From Rebecca billardiae RCC1528 (taxonomy: Eukaryota; Haptophyta), in NCBI GenBank assembly GCA_965240325.2, contig OZ251243.1, forward strand, positions 1,240,001 to 1,304,000: a stretch of 64,000 nucleotides of DNA, written 5' to 3'. The notes below the pieces were generated by a model. It was not told where the DNA came from. It ran no database searches and saw only the letters and a program-made list of their open reading frames with translations. Both the position numbers and the translations under genes were made by a program. Of the stretch, positions 21,751-33,145 are shown piece after piece (within the stretch, counting starts at the first letter, position 1; each line of letters begins with the position of its first letter).

Positions 21751-23685
21751 ATGGTGGTCGGCGCGCGCTGGGGCGCGCGGCTGCTGCTCGCGGGCAGCGC
21801 GGTGGTGGCGTCGGCGGCGATGCGGGGCTCTGCGCTCCGCGCGACCCCGACCCGCCGCCTCGCTTCGCACGTGCTCGCGCTGCGGATGGCTGAGCCGCCG
21901 CCGCCGTACCCCGCGCCGTCAGGCCGCGGCGCGCATGCGGAGGCCGCGCCGGCCGACAATCCGTCCGCCGAGCGCGAGCTGCGCGCGCAGCTCGCGGCGT
22001 CGCACGCGGAGAAGGTGGAGCTGACCGACGAGCTGCGCCGCCTGCGCGCCGAGCTGTACGCGCGCCAGCAGCCCTCGTGGCGCGCGCTCGACGGCGAGCT
22101 GAGCGCAGCGGCGCCCGCAGACCTCGGCGCCGCGCGGGACGAGGGCGCGGCGCGCGCGGCGGAGCCGAGCACGGTGGTGCTGCGCGTGCCGCCGCACTTC
22201 CGCGCGCCCGAGTGGTGGGCCTCCGCCTCCGAGCTCGAGACCGCGCGCGCGCTCGAGCTGCTCCCCCGCCTCGTGTCCTTTGTCTCCGGTCTGGAGGACG
22301 AGCGCCTGTCGCAGCTGCTGCAGCTCGAGGCGCGGCTGGCGGGCGTGGACGAGGGCGCGCGCGCGGTGGCGGAGGAGGTGCAGAGCGGCGTGGAGGGCGT
22401 GTGGCGGGAGCGCGTGCGCGCGCTCGAGGCCGCGGCCAACGCCACCGCCGCCGACAAGGCCGCCCTCGTCGCCTCGTTCGAGGCGCGCGTCGCGGCGCTC
22501 GACGCGGCGCTCGGCGCCGCGCGACAGGACGGCGCGCGCGCCGCGGCCGAGGTGCGCGCCGCGGCGGAGCGCGCGGCGAAGGAGTCGGGCGCGGCGCGCG
22601 CGGCGCTGCAGACGGCGCTGAGCGCGCTGTCGGGCGAGAACGAGCGGCTCAAGGCGCGCTGCGAGGCGAGCGACGCCGCCGCCGCCGCCGCGGCCGAGCA
22701 GGCCGCGGCCGCGGCCGCGAGCGCCGCCCCACTCGTGAGCGCGGTCGCGCGCGGCTCTCTGGCAGAGTCGGAGGTGGAGGCGGTGATCGCGCGCGCGCTG
22801 CCTTGCGCGGTGGAGGACACGTCGCACCTCGACGGCGCGGGCGACCGGCTGGTCACCACGCCCGACGGCATGCGCATGCTGCAGGAGACCAAGGCGAAGG
22901 AGCGGCTCAACCCCAAGACTGACCTGGACAAGTTCCGCGCGGACGTGGCGCGCGGCGCGGGCGCGCGCGGCGTGAACGCTGCGCTCTTCGTCTCGGTGGT
23001 CGCTCGGACGCTGCCGAACGGCGGGCCGTACGCGGTGGAGTGGATCACGGCGGAGGTGCCGCGCGACGCGCCCGCGCCCGCCGCCGCGCCCTCCGCCGCC
23101 GCCGCCGCCGCCGCCGCGCCCACGTCGCGCGTGCAGGTGCCGGCGGTGTTCGTTTGCACAGACTCGGCGGACGCGGTGGCGCTGGGCGCGCAGGCGGCGC
23201 ACTGGCTGTGCTGCCGCGCGCGCGAGGACGCCGCCGCCGCGCGCCGCGCCGCGGCGGGCGAGGCGGACGAGCTCAGGGCGCTGATGGACGAGCGGCGCGC
23301 GCTCGCCGCCGCGCTCCCGCCCATCTTCGGCCGGCTCGAGCTGGGCGCGCGCGAGGCGGACGAGAAGCTGCGGCTGCTGGCGCAGCTCACGAGGCTGGCG
23401 GAGGCGGAGCGCGCGCGGCACGTGTCGATGGCGGCGCTCGTCGAGCGGCTCTCGGCCGAGGTGCCGTTCGTCGCGGCGCCCGGCGCGGCGGAGGCGGCGG
23501 CGCTCGAGGCGGCCGTGAGCGTCGTGCTCGAGCACATGCGCGCGCACGGCGGCGCCGCGCCCAAGCTCGCCGAGCTCTCGGCGGCGCAGCGCGCGGCGGT
23601 GACGGCCGCGGGCGGGATCGCGAGCGTGCGCGCCGCCGCGCGCGAGCGGCTGCGCGAGGAGCAGCAGCAGGGGCAGGCGCCCTGA
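21751..23685 (+). CDS. Coiled-coil protein with possible PD-(D/E)XK nuclease-like domain
   Basis: 644 aa from the ATG at 21751. The first about 50 residues (hydrophobic LLLAGSAVVASAA followed by Arg-rich, acid-poor sequence) look like an organelle or bipartite targeting leader. Residues about 60-330 are a long Ala/Glu/Arg coiled coil. A compact domain around residues 350-480 has the order DRLVTTPDGMRMLQETKAKE, LDKFRADVARGAG, NAALFVSVVARTLP, then VPAVFVCTDSADAVALG. The Asp...Glu-x-Lys spacing and the following KF..DV helix resemble PD-(D/E)XK nuclease-like domains fused to coiled coils in protists and giant viruses; this is inference from the pattern. A second coiled coil forms the C-terminus. 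No intron. Confidence 0.6.
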   Translation: MVVGARWGARLLLAGSAVVASAAMRGSALRATPTRRLASHVLALRMAEPPPPYPAPSGRGAHAEAAPADNPSAERELRAQLAASHAEKVELTDELRRLRAELYARQQPSWRALDGELSAAAPADLGAARDEGAARAAEPSTVVLRVPPHFRAPEWWASASELETARALELLPRLVSFVSGLEDERLSQLLQLEARLAGVDEGARAVAEEVQSGVEGVWRERVRALEAAANATAADKAALVASFEARVAALDAALGAARQDGARAAAEVRAAAERAAKESGAARAALQTALSALSGENERLKARCEASDAAAAAAAEQAAAAAASAAPLVSAVARGSLAESEVEAVIARALPCAVEDTSHLDGAGDRLVTTPDGMRMLQETKAKERLNPKTDLDKFRADVARGAGARGVNAALFVSVVARTLPNGGPYAVEWITAEVPRDAPAPAAAPSAAAAAAAAPTSRVQVPAVFVCTDSADAVALGAQAAHWLCCRAREDAAAARRAAAGEADELRALMDERRALAAALPPIFGRLELGAREADEKLRLLAQLTRLAEAERARHVSMAALVERLSAEVPFVAAPGAAEAAALEAAVSVVLEHMRAHGGAAPKLAELSAAQRAAVTAAGGIASVRAAARERLREEQQQGQAP

Positions 23686-24730
23686 ATATTCTGAGCCGAG
23701 CTGAGCCGTCGTATCGGACCGCTCGACTGCCGAGCGGTAGTTCGGCCGGCGACATATAGCTAGTGAGCCGATTGGTTTATATATATTATTTATAATTTGA
23801 TGATGGTCGCTCAAGTATACTGTAGTACGACGTATCAGCAGCGCACGCATACCTATACATCATGGCTACTACGTGGCTGCGTCCGGGGCCCCGCGTCAGC
23901 CAGCGATCCCGGTTCGTTGAAAAAGTTCGCGAACGGGTTCGCGAACGGTCTTCGTTCGCCTAGGTTCGCGTTCGTTCGCCTCATCGGCTGGCCTCGGGCG
24001 AAGTTCGCGAACTCGCGAACCGGTTCGCGAACTACGCGAACCTGTTCGTGAACCCCCCACTGTCAATCTCCCATATGTAAGCGGCCAATCTCAAGGTAAT
24101 CTTGGGTCGATATTCCAATACGATTTCCGCCAAACTGGGAGAATATTCAATATTTAATCAAGTTTTCCTATTAAATCGAATAAATAATCGGTTCGCGTAC
24201 GGTTCGCGAAAGTTTGCGAGTTCGTTCGCGAGAGGGCCGTCGGGGAGGCAGTGAGTTCGCGAACTCCCGTGGTTCGCGAACCAAGGTAGTTCGTGAGTTC
24301 GTTCGCGAGGCCAGATTACACGAACCGGGATCGCTGGCGTCAGCGCCATCGGCCAATCGGTGCGGCGGTGCCGGCAGCGTCCGTGCGCGGCGTGCCGCGG
24401 CACTGCCACTTCAGCCGCCAGCCGAGCACGGCCTCTGCTCGGCAGAGTCATCGTCCAGCCGAGCAGTAGTCAGTTCGTCACGGTCGTAGCGCGCGCGCGC
24501 ATATTGCTGACTACATCGTCGTAGTAGTTATTAGTTACTACACATCATGCGCACTTTCGTGGCGGATGCCGCTGATGAGGCCGCCGGATTAGACGACACC
24601 GATATGTAGGTCACGGACAGCTCGGCGCACAGCACCCACCGAGGCGCTCGGTAGCCTGGACTGCACGTCGCCTCTCGCCTGCGCCACCCCCCTAGCTAGT
24701 CGGCGCGCCATGGCCGCATCCCGGCGCTCC
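23686..24730. other. 1-kb intergenic region containing a MITE
   Basis: Gap between convergent genes. Apart from the MITE at 23899-24338 there are AT-rich patches (23770-23800) and a short GCGCGC run at 24491-24500. No coding signal was seen. Confidence 0.6.
23899..24338. mobile_element. 440-bp MITE rich in TTCGCGAA palindromes
   Basis: Perfect 19-bp terminal inverted repeats (GCCAGCGATCCCGGTTCGT at 23899-23917, complement at 24320-24338) are flanked by a direct 4-bp duplication GTCA (23895-23898 and 24339-24342). The subterminal regions hold many GTTCGCGAAC-like palindromes, while the core is AT-rich and non-coding. It is a non-autonomous DNA transposon by structure; the superfamily is unassigned. 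Confidence 0.85.
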
Positions 24731-25903
24731 TCACTCGTGATGGCTCCGCAGCGCCACGCGCGCTCCCATGCCCTCGAGGTCGGCCAGCGTGCGCGCGGGC
24801 TCGACCGCCGAGCCCATCAGGTGGAGGCCCGGGCGGCGGATGGTGCCGTCGAGCAGCTGCGCGGCGCACGAGGCCACGGCGGCGGCGGTGAAGTCGTACG
24901 CGTCGGCGCTCGTCACGGTCAGCACGGCCCGAGTCCGGGCGCCAGGGTCCGGTGCGCTGGGGTCTGCCGCCCGCCCGTGGTGGCGCGGCGGCGCGGCCGT
25001 GCTCGCCGCCGCGGCGCGCGTGCCCTCCACCTCCGCGCGGAAGACGACGCCGTCGCCGCGTGTGCCAAAGGTGCGCACGCCCCAGTTGAACGCGCCGGTG
25101 AGCGCGCCCACGCTCCGACGCCCGAGCACCATCGCCGCCGGCATCAGTACAAAGTCAGTCAACCAGTTGAAGCCTGCGGCATAGGAGCCCGCGCTCTCAA
25201 GGCCCGGGCGTGCGGCATCGAGCGCCTCGAGCTCGAGCATGCGCACCGGGAAGCACTCCTGCTTGCCGAAGGTGGCGCCGAGGTCGGCCACCGCGCTGTC
25301 CCTGTACGTCGCCGCGCGCCACGCGCCGCCCTCCAGCACGCGGCCCGAGTAGCTGGCGCACTCCTCCAGCAGCTCGCGCGCGGCGGCGGCCGAGTCGAAC
25401 GAGGCGCCGCCAAACGCCATGAAGACGCGCGCGGTGCGCAGCGTGGCGAGGCCGCGCGCGGCGTGGCGCACGAGCGGGGACACCAGCCCCGGGTGGCACC
25501 CCGCCTGCGTCACGACCACGCGCCCCGCCGCCGCAATCTCAGACTGCATCTCGGCGAGACGTTGATAGACGTCCGCCCTGAAGAGCACGTCGATCGTGTC
25601 GGTGTGCGTGGCGAGGGCGGCTCGGACGATGGACGGGATGGCGTCTGGGGTGGTTGTGGTGATAACGAGCAGGTCGATGGACCGGAGTGCTTCCGTCAGC
25701 AACGTTGCATCCGTCGCGTCCACACGCGCGCCGCGCACGACCCGGCCGGGGAAGTCGGTGGCGAGCGCGGCCGCGTGCGCGTGGGCACGCTCGAGGTCAC
25801 GACCGGCGACGACGACCTCGCACGAGAGCTGCTCGAGGAGGCGCCGTGAGACCAGGCGGCCCGTGCCGCCGTATCCGCCGAGGACCATCACACGGACGAC
25901 CAT
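24731..25903 (-). CDS. Saccharopine dehydrogenase-like NAD(P)-binding protein
   Basis: Intronless gene of 390 aa from the ATG at 25903. The N-terminal Rossmann fold reads VMVLGGYGGTGRLVSRRLLE with the GGYGGTG dinucleotide loop at residues 9-15. It is followed by VVVAGRDLERA, VDATDATLLTEALRSIDLLV and VVVTQAGCHPGLVSPL. This order matches the saccharopine dehydrogenase/homospermidine synthase-type superfamily, including poorly characterised SCCPDH-like members. The middle region has hydrophobic stretches around FNWLTDFVLMPAAMVLG. The substrate is unknown; true lysine-pathway activity is not implied. It is convergent with the MITE-bearing region and 213 bp from the exchanger gene. Confidence 0.75.
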   Translation of the reverse strand: MVVRVMVLGGYGGTGRLVSRRLLEQLSCEVVVAGRDLERAHAHAAALATDFPGRVVRGARVDATDATLLTEALRSIDLLVITTTTPDAIPSIVRAALATHTDTIDVLFRADVYQRLAEMQSEIAAAGRVVVTQAGCHPGLVSPLVRHAARGLATLRTARVFMAFGGASFDSAAAARELLEECASYSGRVLEGGAWRAATYRDSAVADLGATFGKQECFPVRMLELEALDAARPGLESAGSYAAGFNWLTDFVLMPAAMVLGRRSVGALTGAFNWGVRTFGTRGDGVVFRAEVEGTRAAAASTAAPPRHHGRAADPSAPDPGARTRAVLTVTSADAYDFTAAAVASCAAQLLDGTIRRPGLHLMGSAVEPARTLADLEGMGARVALRSHHE

Positions 25904-26116
25904 GCCGGCGCGAGCCTTGCGCGGGCTGGACGGACGTTCGTGGACGACGATGACGATGTGTTGTTCAACCCGATTTCGTCATTTTCAGACCATCAACAGG
26001 AGCGGGTCCGCAGGTCCGGTCGTGACTCGTCACGTCACAAGTGAATGACACAACCTGCGTCGCAATCACATCGGATGGATCCTGTTGGATGGATATCATC
26101 GTCGTCGTCGTCAGAC

Positions 26117-28447
26117 TCAGTACGCGCCGTCTGAGTCGCGCCCGCCGCCGCCCGCGCCGCCCGACGCCTCGGGCCGGCGCACCGCGCGCAGCTGCCCCCC
26201 CACGTACGGCTTGAGGTAGTTGTCATCGATCAGCCGCCACGCCTGGTGGAACGCCGAGGCGGGCGGGTCCTCGAGCGACGAGCGCAGCGCGGACGGAACC
26301 CGGCGCATCGGGTGCGACGCACCGCCGCCGCCGCCGCCCGCCCCGCCGCCGCCCCCTCCAGACGCGTCCAGCAGCGTCTGCGCCAGCGGCGGGCGCGCTC
26401 CCGGCGCCTCGTCCTCGGCCAAGTCCATGCTGAGGAGAGCCGTCAGCCGTCAGCCGTCAGACACGCCCGGGGCCGGCAGGGGCAACGGGGGCGCGGGGAG
26501 GGAGGGGCTCAGCAGCCGCACTCGCTCGGCCGCACCGCGCTCGGTGGCGCCCCGCTCGGCGGTGCGGTGCGGTGCGCGGTGCGGCGGCGCGGTGCGCGGT
26601 GCGGCGCGCGGTGCGGCGCGCGCACCAGCGGAGCAGCGGCTTGGTGAGCGGCCCGACCACCAGGTTGGTGAAGAGGATGATCACGAGGGTGGAGGTGACG
26701 ATTGCCGGCGCGTACGTCCAGCGCGTCTCGTCCAGCGTGATCGCCAGCGCGAAGGCGATCGCGCCGCGCAGCCCCGCAAACCACACCACCACCGCCATGC
26801 GCCACCCAATCACGTGCCGCCGGGAGCGCAGGCAGCAGTTGGCGAGCGCGAGCAGCGGGAAGACCGCCAGCGCGCGCGCGGCGAGGGTGAGGCCGAGCGA
26901 GGCGCCGATCAGCGCAAAGTCCCACTCGTGACGCTCCCGGAACGAGAAGGGCGCGAGCCCCAGCGTGAAGCAGATCGACGTGTCCGCCACCTGCGCCAGC
27001 GCCTTGAGCGTCACCTCCGCCGAGGTGCGCGCGTGCGGGGACAGGTTGTAGTGGCCGTAGTGCCGCATCACAATGGCAGCCACAAACAGGGCGAGGATGC
27101 CCGAGAGGCGGAGCGCCTCGGCCAGGACGTAGCTCCCCGTCGCGAAGATCAGCTGCAGCGCGACCTCCATCTCGGGCTCCACCGCCACGCCGCCGCCGTC
27201 CGCGCCGCCGCCGCCGCCGCCAAACCCGGCTGCTGCGCCCGGCAGCGCGCCGCCCGCCGCCGAGCGCACACTCGGGATCGGCACGTGCACGGGGGCGTGC
27301 ACGGGGCACGCCGGGCGGCCGGCGGCGCGGCCGGAGGCGGCGGCGGAGAGCGCGGCGTCCGACTCGCGCTCGGCCGCGGCGAGCGCCTGCACCGCGCGCA
27401 CTTGCGCCTTGTGCCGCCCCGCCAGCCCGCGCACGCGCAGCGACGTCGCGGAGCTCCCCACGCCCACCGCAGCGCCCAGCCCCACCGCGCCCACGATGTT
27501 GCGCACAAAGTCGCCCACAATCGACGGCGCGTCGAACGACTCGAGCGGCGAGTCGGCGTGCGCGATCGCCGCCGTGCGGAACACGTTGAAGATCACGATG
27601 CTCACCGCGTCGTTGAGCGCCGACTCGCCGAAGATCAGATTGGACAAGACCGTCGGCGCCTTCATTTCTTTGAGGATCGAAAGTGTCGCCACCGGGTCGG
27701 TGGAGGCGATCAGGCAACCGAACAGGAGGCAGGCGAGCAGCGCGTTGCCGCCGCCGAGCAGCGTGGGCGAGGCGATGACGCCGCGCGTGATCAGCGCGTA
27801 CAGCGAGAAGCCCATCGCCAGCGCCGCGATCAGCGTGCCGGGCACCGCCTGCGCCGCACCGCACCGCACCCCGCGGCAGTCGCGCGGCAGCAGCAAGCGC
27901 GCGCGGCGGCGGCGCGTGAGGCCGGGCTCGCGCTCGGCGCGCGGCGCGCGCGCCAAGCCGAGCGCGGCACGCGGCGGCGCGCGGCGGCCTGTGGCCAACC
28001 TCGCTCGCTTCCTCCTCTGCCCCCGCGCGCGCCCGCTCCCGTCCCTCCGCGCGCCGCGCGTGCCGGCTGCCGCACCAGCAGCAGGATGGTGAAGAAGTTC
28101 TGGAAGAAGTGCCGCTTCCGCATCGTGTAGCCGGCGACGAAGATGAGCGGCGGCAGCATGGCGTAGTAGATGAGGTCGTGCAGCGCCTGCGCGCGCAGGA
28201 TCTTGAGCGGCGCGACCGGGAGCACGAGCCACGCCACCCACCCCGTGAGCAGCCCGATGAGCATCGCCACGCCCGACTCTGTCACAAACGTGACGTCGTG
28301 CCGCTTGAGCGTGTGCGCGAGCAGCATGGAGACGAGCAGCATGGTGGCGCCAAGGAGGAGGACTACGGGCGTCACCTCCTCCTCCGACCCGTCGCCCTCC
28401 GGCGCGGGCGACGGCGGCGCGAGCGGCGGCGGCGGCGACTCGAACAT
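26117..28447 (-). CDS. Na+/H+ exchanger (CPA1, endosomal NHE/NHX type)
   Basis: Exons 28447-28076, 27848-26626 and 26429-26117 give 635 aa. Introns are 27849-28075 (227 nt, phase 0, GTGCGG donor) and 26430-26625 (196 nt, phase 2, GTGCGC donor). The second has an unusual acceptor side with ACGGCTG repeats. About ten hydrophobic helices are visible. Diagnostic motifs are YAMLPPLIFVAGYTM, FGCLIASTDPVATLSILKE, FGESALNDAVSIVIFNV (the ion-binding ND pair near residue 197) and WFAGLRGAIAFALAI near 478. A Gly/Ala-rich insertion lies between the middle helices. The cytosolic tail ends RDSDGAY. The motifs fit intracellular NHE6/7/9 and plant NHX5/6-type exchangers, which set endosomal or Golgi pH and K+/Na+. 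The ATG at 28447 is preferred over an in-frame upstream GTG. Confidence 0.88.
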
Positions 28448-29225
28448 GCTCGCGGCGCCGTGGGCCACCGGTCCGCGCGGGGCGTCGGCGGAAGATGCGG
28501 TCACTGTGGTCACCTTGAGCGCTCACCGACGAGGCGGGCAAAAACAAATCGCGCGCACAAAAATATGCGCGGGCAGAATGGCGGCCCGCGCGTCCCGTTG
28601 ACCCGTTCTGAACACGACACCGATTCCAGGTGCCACGCCCACGGCAGCCGCACCGACGACCGACGACGGGCACGGATTGACACAGCAGTGTACTTGTATC
28701 AGAAACGTCAGTGGTGTTCAGAATCGTGCATCGGACAGAGCGGGCGGCACGGGTCAGACGGCGGCTGCGCACAGCCCAACCGGCGCACGCGCCCCGGGGC
28801 CGACTGTCATCAATGCTGTCTCGCTGAAAGTGAAACGCGGAGGGAGGCACCAAACGCCGAAACGGTTGGCAGCACGGACGAGCAAACTGCAGAGTGACGA
28901 CGCGCGTGTCCCGCGGCTTGCGGTGGTAAGCCTTGGGTCGTTGCATGACTGTCACGCGGCGCCGCAGCTGCCATCCTGCGCCGTCGGCCCTTTGCTCCGT
29001 CCGCAGCAGCTCGAGGCTCGAGTGTGCATGTCAGCGCGCGGCACGCCCGCCACGGCGAGCGTCGCGCGCGTCACAGTCGCCGCTCCGCCGCCGCCGTCCG
29101 CACGGCCGGCGGCGGCCATTGGCGCGCGGCCGCGCGGCCCACCAGGGCGCGCGCGGGGGAGCACGGCGTGGCCCGCGCGGGCGGCGGCGGCGGCTGCGCG
29201 GCGCAGGCCGCGCATCTCTGCCCGC
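28448..29225. other. Intergenic, 778 bp
   Basis: Between the exchanger start and the sulfite reductase stop. GC-rich, with no repeat or gene that can be supported. It must contain the exchanger promoter and the 3' UTR of the reductase. Confidence 0.4.
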
Positions 29226-31740
29226 CTATGGCGCGTACGCCTGTGCGAACTCGGTGAGGAAGTCGTTGCCCTTGCGGTGGCAGAAGTCGCCAAACGCCTG
29301 CGCGGCGCGGCGCGGCGCGGCGCGGGCGCGGCGGCAGCGCAGCGGGCGGGCAGGCGAGCGCGGGCGCGCGCGCGGGCGTGAGCGGGCGTGCGCGGCGGTG
29401 AGCGGCGCGCGCGCGCCCGGCGCCGCCGCCGCGCCGCCGCGCACCTCGTCGTCCGACTCGCGCCCGTCCCGCCACGCGGCGAGCAGCGGCTCCATCGTGA
29501 TCTCGAGGTCCGAGATCTTCATCTTGTCCATGAGGGGCGTCCCCACGCGGGTGAGGACAGGCGAGCCGCCCACCCACACCTGGTACTGGTTCGGGCCCTG
29601 GCCGACGAAGGCGAGCTCGGCCATGTACGGCCGCGCGCAGCCGTTGGGGCAGCCGGTCACGCGCGTGAGCCACGACGCGTCGTCGCTCAGCCCGACCTTG
29701 CGCGCGGTCGCGCGCAGCCGCTCGTTGATCTCGGGCATCACGCGCTCCGCCTCGGTCTGCGCCAGCCCGCACAGCGGCAGTGCGGGGCACGCCATCGAGT
29801 TGCGCGTCAGCAGGTCGATCTGCGCGGCGCGGCGCGGAGGGAGCGGGCGGCGGGAGGAGCGCGCGGAGGGCGCGTGAGCCAAGCGCGCGCGCCGCCGCGG
29901 AGCGCGCGCCGGCGCCTTGCGCCTTGGCGCGCCTTGCGCCTCCTCAGCGCATGAGCTGACCTCAGGGCCGCGCGCGCCCCAGGGGGCGCGCGCGGCTCGG
30001 CCTCTAACGCAGTATGATTGCAGCGTGCATCAGCGGAGGGCAACGCCGCCCACCCCAGCCCCGCCGCGCGGCCCCGCGCGGCCTCCTCGCGCGCCGCGCC
30101 GCGCCGCGCCGCGCCGCGCCGCGCACCTCCTCGATGGGCTTGACGCCGTGCTCGACGAGAAGGTTCTCAATCTGTGGCTTGGCGTCCGCGGGCACGTCCT
30201 GGAACATGACGTTCTGTCCGGGCGTGAGCAGCATGGTGAGGCCGTACCCGTCGACGATCTTGCGCAGCGCCGTCTTGAGCCGCAGCTCGCCGCGGTCGAT
30301 GATCCGCCCCTGCTCCACGTTGATCCCGACGAACCACTTGCCGTCGCCCTGCTCGTGCCAGCCGAGCCAGTCGATGCCCGGCACCCACGGCGGCAGCGGC
30401 ACCGCCGGCTGCACCGGCTGCCCGAAGTACTTGGAGACGAGCTCGCGGAAGCCGTCGATGCCGAGGGTGTGCACGAGGTACTTCATCCGCGCGTTCGCGC
30501 GCACCTCGCGGTTCCCGTGGTCGCGCTGCACGGCGAGGATCGCCTTGGACAGCTCGAAGATCTCGTCGGCGGGCACAAAGCCGAGGCTGTCGGCCGCGCG
30601 CGCGAACGTGCTCTCCTTGTTGTGCGTGCGGCCCATGCCGCCGCCGACGTAGACGTTGAAGCCCTTGAGCGTGGTGCCGTCGGGCTCCATGATCACCACG
30701 AACCCCAGGTCGTTCGTCAGCAGGTCGATCGAGTTGTCCCCCGGCACCGTCACGCCGATCTTGAACTTGCGCGGCAGGTAGGTCGTGCCGTACAGCGGCT
30801 CGTTCTCGTGGCCCGTGATGATGCCGGTGCCGCGGTCCTCGGCGCGGATGGCGTCGATGTCGGCGGGGGTCTTGACGCGCTGCGAGAGGTCGTACAGGTC
30901 GCGCGACCAGTACTCCACCGTCGCCGCCTTCTCGCCGTCGAGCCACAGCTCGGAGAACGCGCCGGTCATCGGCTTGAAGAGCTCGGCGAGCGCGCTCGCG
31001 TACTTGTGCGCGTACACGTACGCCTTGTTGGTGGGCAGGTTGGCGGCGGGGACCATCACGTTGCGGTTGATGTCGCCGCAGCCGCCGAGCGTCGAGCCGC
31101 CCACGTTCGCGATCGCCGCGATCACGCCCTTCAGGTCCGCCTTGAGCACGCCGTGCAGCTGGAACGCCTGGCGCGTGGTCGCGCGCAGGTCGCCCTGCCC
31201 CTTGTGGGTCGCGAGGTCGTCGAGCTCCTTGTACAGCGCGGGCGGCACCTCGCCCGAGGGCATCTTGAGGCGGAGCATGAACTGGTACGACTTGGCCCGG
31301 TCCGCGCCCTTCGCCTCGCGGTCCTGCTGCTGGTACGAGCCGTGGTGCTTGAGCACGACCACCGCGTCCTTCGAGACCGAGATCTCGCCGAGATCGGCCA
31401 TCTCGTCCTTGAGCGGCTGCAGCAGCTGCGCGCCGACGGGGCCGGACTTGAGCTTGACCGGTTCCACCGAGTTCAGCTTCTCCAGGTTCGTGTACGGCTT
31501 CTCCGCCGGCTGGCCCGGCCGCTGCGGGCCGTACTTCTGCCCGCCGACCATCCACTCAGACGCGCTGTCCGTCGCGACCGCGAGCGGCGAGGCTCGGCTG
31601 CGCCGCGCGACGGCGCGCGGCGCGGCGGCGCGCGCGAGCATCGCCGAGCGCGGCGCGGCGGCCGCGCCCGCCGAGAACCGCGCCGCCGCCGCGCCGAGCA
31701 GCGCGACGACGACGCGGAGTCGTAGTTGCCAGCGGAGCAT
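29226..31740 (-). CDS. Assimilatory sulfite reductase (ferredoxin), plastid-targeted
   Basis: Exons 31740-30127, 29819-29445 and 29297-29226 give 686 aa. Introns are 29820-30126 (307 nt) and 29298-29444 (147 nt), both phase 0. They begin GTGCGCGGCG and end CGCCGCGCAG, so their ends are inverted repeats. The last exon codes for only 23 residues. The leader [20 protein letters not shown] is signal-peptide-like and is followed by ARFSAG and an Arg/Ala-rich stretch, as expected for import into a complex plastid. The family is clear: [33 protein letters not shown], and the siroheme/4Fe-4S cysteines at 549 and 555 (ACPALPLCG) and 595 and 599 (TGCPNGC). It reduces sulfite to sulfide with electrons from ferredoxin for cysteine synthesis. 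Confidence 0.93.
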
Positions 31741-33145
31741 GACGCCGTCCTTGCGGTTGCGCCGACGATCGCACAGCCGCCGCGCGGCCCACGTGGGAAA
31801 GGGCGTGCAGGGACAACGCGCGCCGGCTGCCGGCGCTGGGACGGCGCCGCGCTCGGCGCTGATTGGCTGGCTCCCAGCGGCCGCGTCGCTTTGCGCGAAG
31901 CGCCTGTTCGGCCCTTCTCCGCGTCGCCCCTCGTTTACCCGCGTCGCGCAAAACGTACTGCGCAGTGCGCACGCGATGACGATCGATGACAAGGACAAAA
32001 ATGACAGTCTGAACTCATTCAGTCCTTTACCCCCATACTGAAGTACTCAGTACTGCATCGCACGATGCACGCGACCGCACGGCGAGCACAGATCGCGCGC
32101 GTGATGGCCGCCGTCCAGCCTGACATGCGACGGTTGCCTGGCAATACACAGCCACCGTGCTGGCAACGGCATTAGCGACGCCCAGCGCACTTAGGCCGGC
32201 GTCGCAGGCACACCGTATTACGACCGCTTCGGCGCGCCGGCGCGGTAGTCCGTACGGTGAGGGCGTGGGCGCGCCCGGGCACATCGAGCCGGCCGAGGAT
32301 GCCATTACTTCTTCTTGGTGAGACGCGATGCGAGCCACTGTGGTGCTACGTGTCTCGATGATGGACGTACCCAACGTCGTCTGCTGGGCTCCAACGGCAA
32401 CGGCCACCGCAGTCTGACGCATAGCTGAATGCTGATGACTGGCGGCGGCAAGCCGCCGCGAGCAGTATTACCGCGATCGGCATTCGGCTGATCTGGACCG
32501 TCGTCGCCTGATGATCAGGCGGCCTCGGCTAAGGCGGTTAATAATTATTAGCAGCATATCGGCGCGGCCAGCAGGATTCGTTCGCATCAGGCGTACGAAT
32601 CACGGCGACCAGGCCCCCGTGCCACTCCGTGCCGCACTCTGTCTCTCACGACTGCGCGACGCCGGCCACCCGGTGACGGGTGAGGCCGGTCCGACGGGAT
32701 TCCGGTGACGATTTACAGTGAAGGCCTCAGAGTCAGGCTCAGGCTCAGCGGTCAATAAATAAGGCGCCGGAACCGGCGCGCCCGCGCGGTGCGGCCAGGC
32801 CAGCAATCAGCATATCGCGGATATCGCCCGGACAGTCCGATGCGGCTGCGACTGCCCCGCCCGCCATCAGATCGACGCCATATACCGCCGGGCTCCGCTC
32901 CGACCCGTCCCGGCGTCCCGCCGCCCCACGCCGGATCTCCAGCTGTCCAGCCCGGCGGCCCCGGGCCGCGAGCCGCTCAGCGGCAGAGCCGAGCGCGCGG
33001 ACCGTGCCCGGGCTTCGGGCGGCTGACGAGAGCGTCCTCCGCCGGGGTATGTGCTGTCGTCCGTGTGCTGCCGCCGGCACCGCCGCGTGGCGCCTGCGGC
33101 CTGAGGGCCCACCTGTCGCACTCGCAGCGTCGCCCCTTGCGCCTG
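31741..33145. other. Intergenic, 1.4 kb
   Basis: Upstream of sulfite reductase and downstream of the VPS9 gene. Mixed base composition, with an AT-richer patch at 32537-32560. No gene, tRNA or strong repeat could be supported. Confidence 0.4.
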
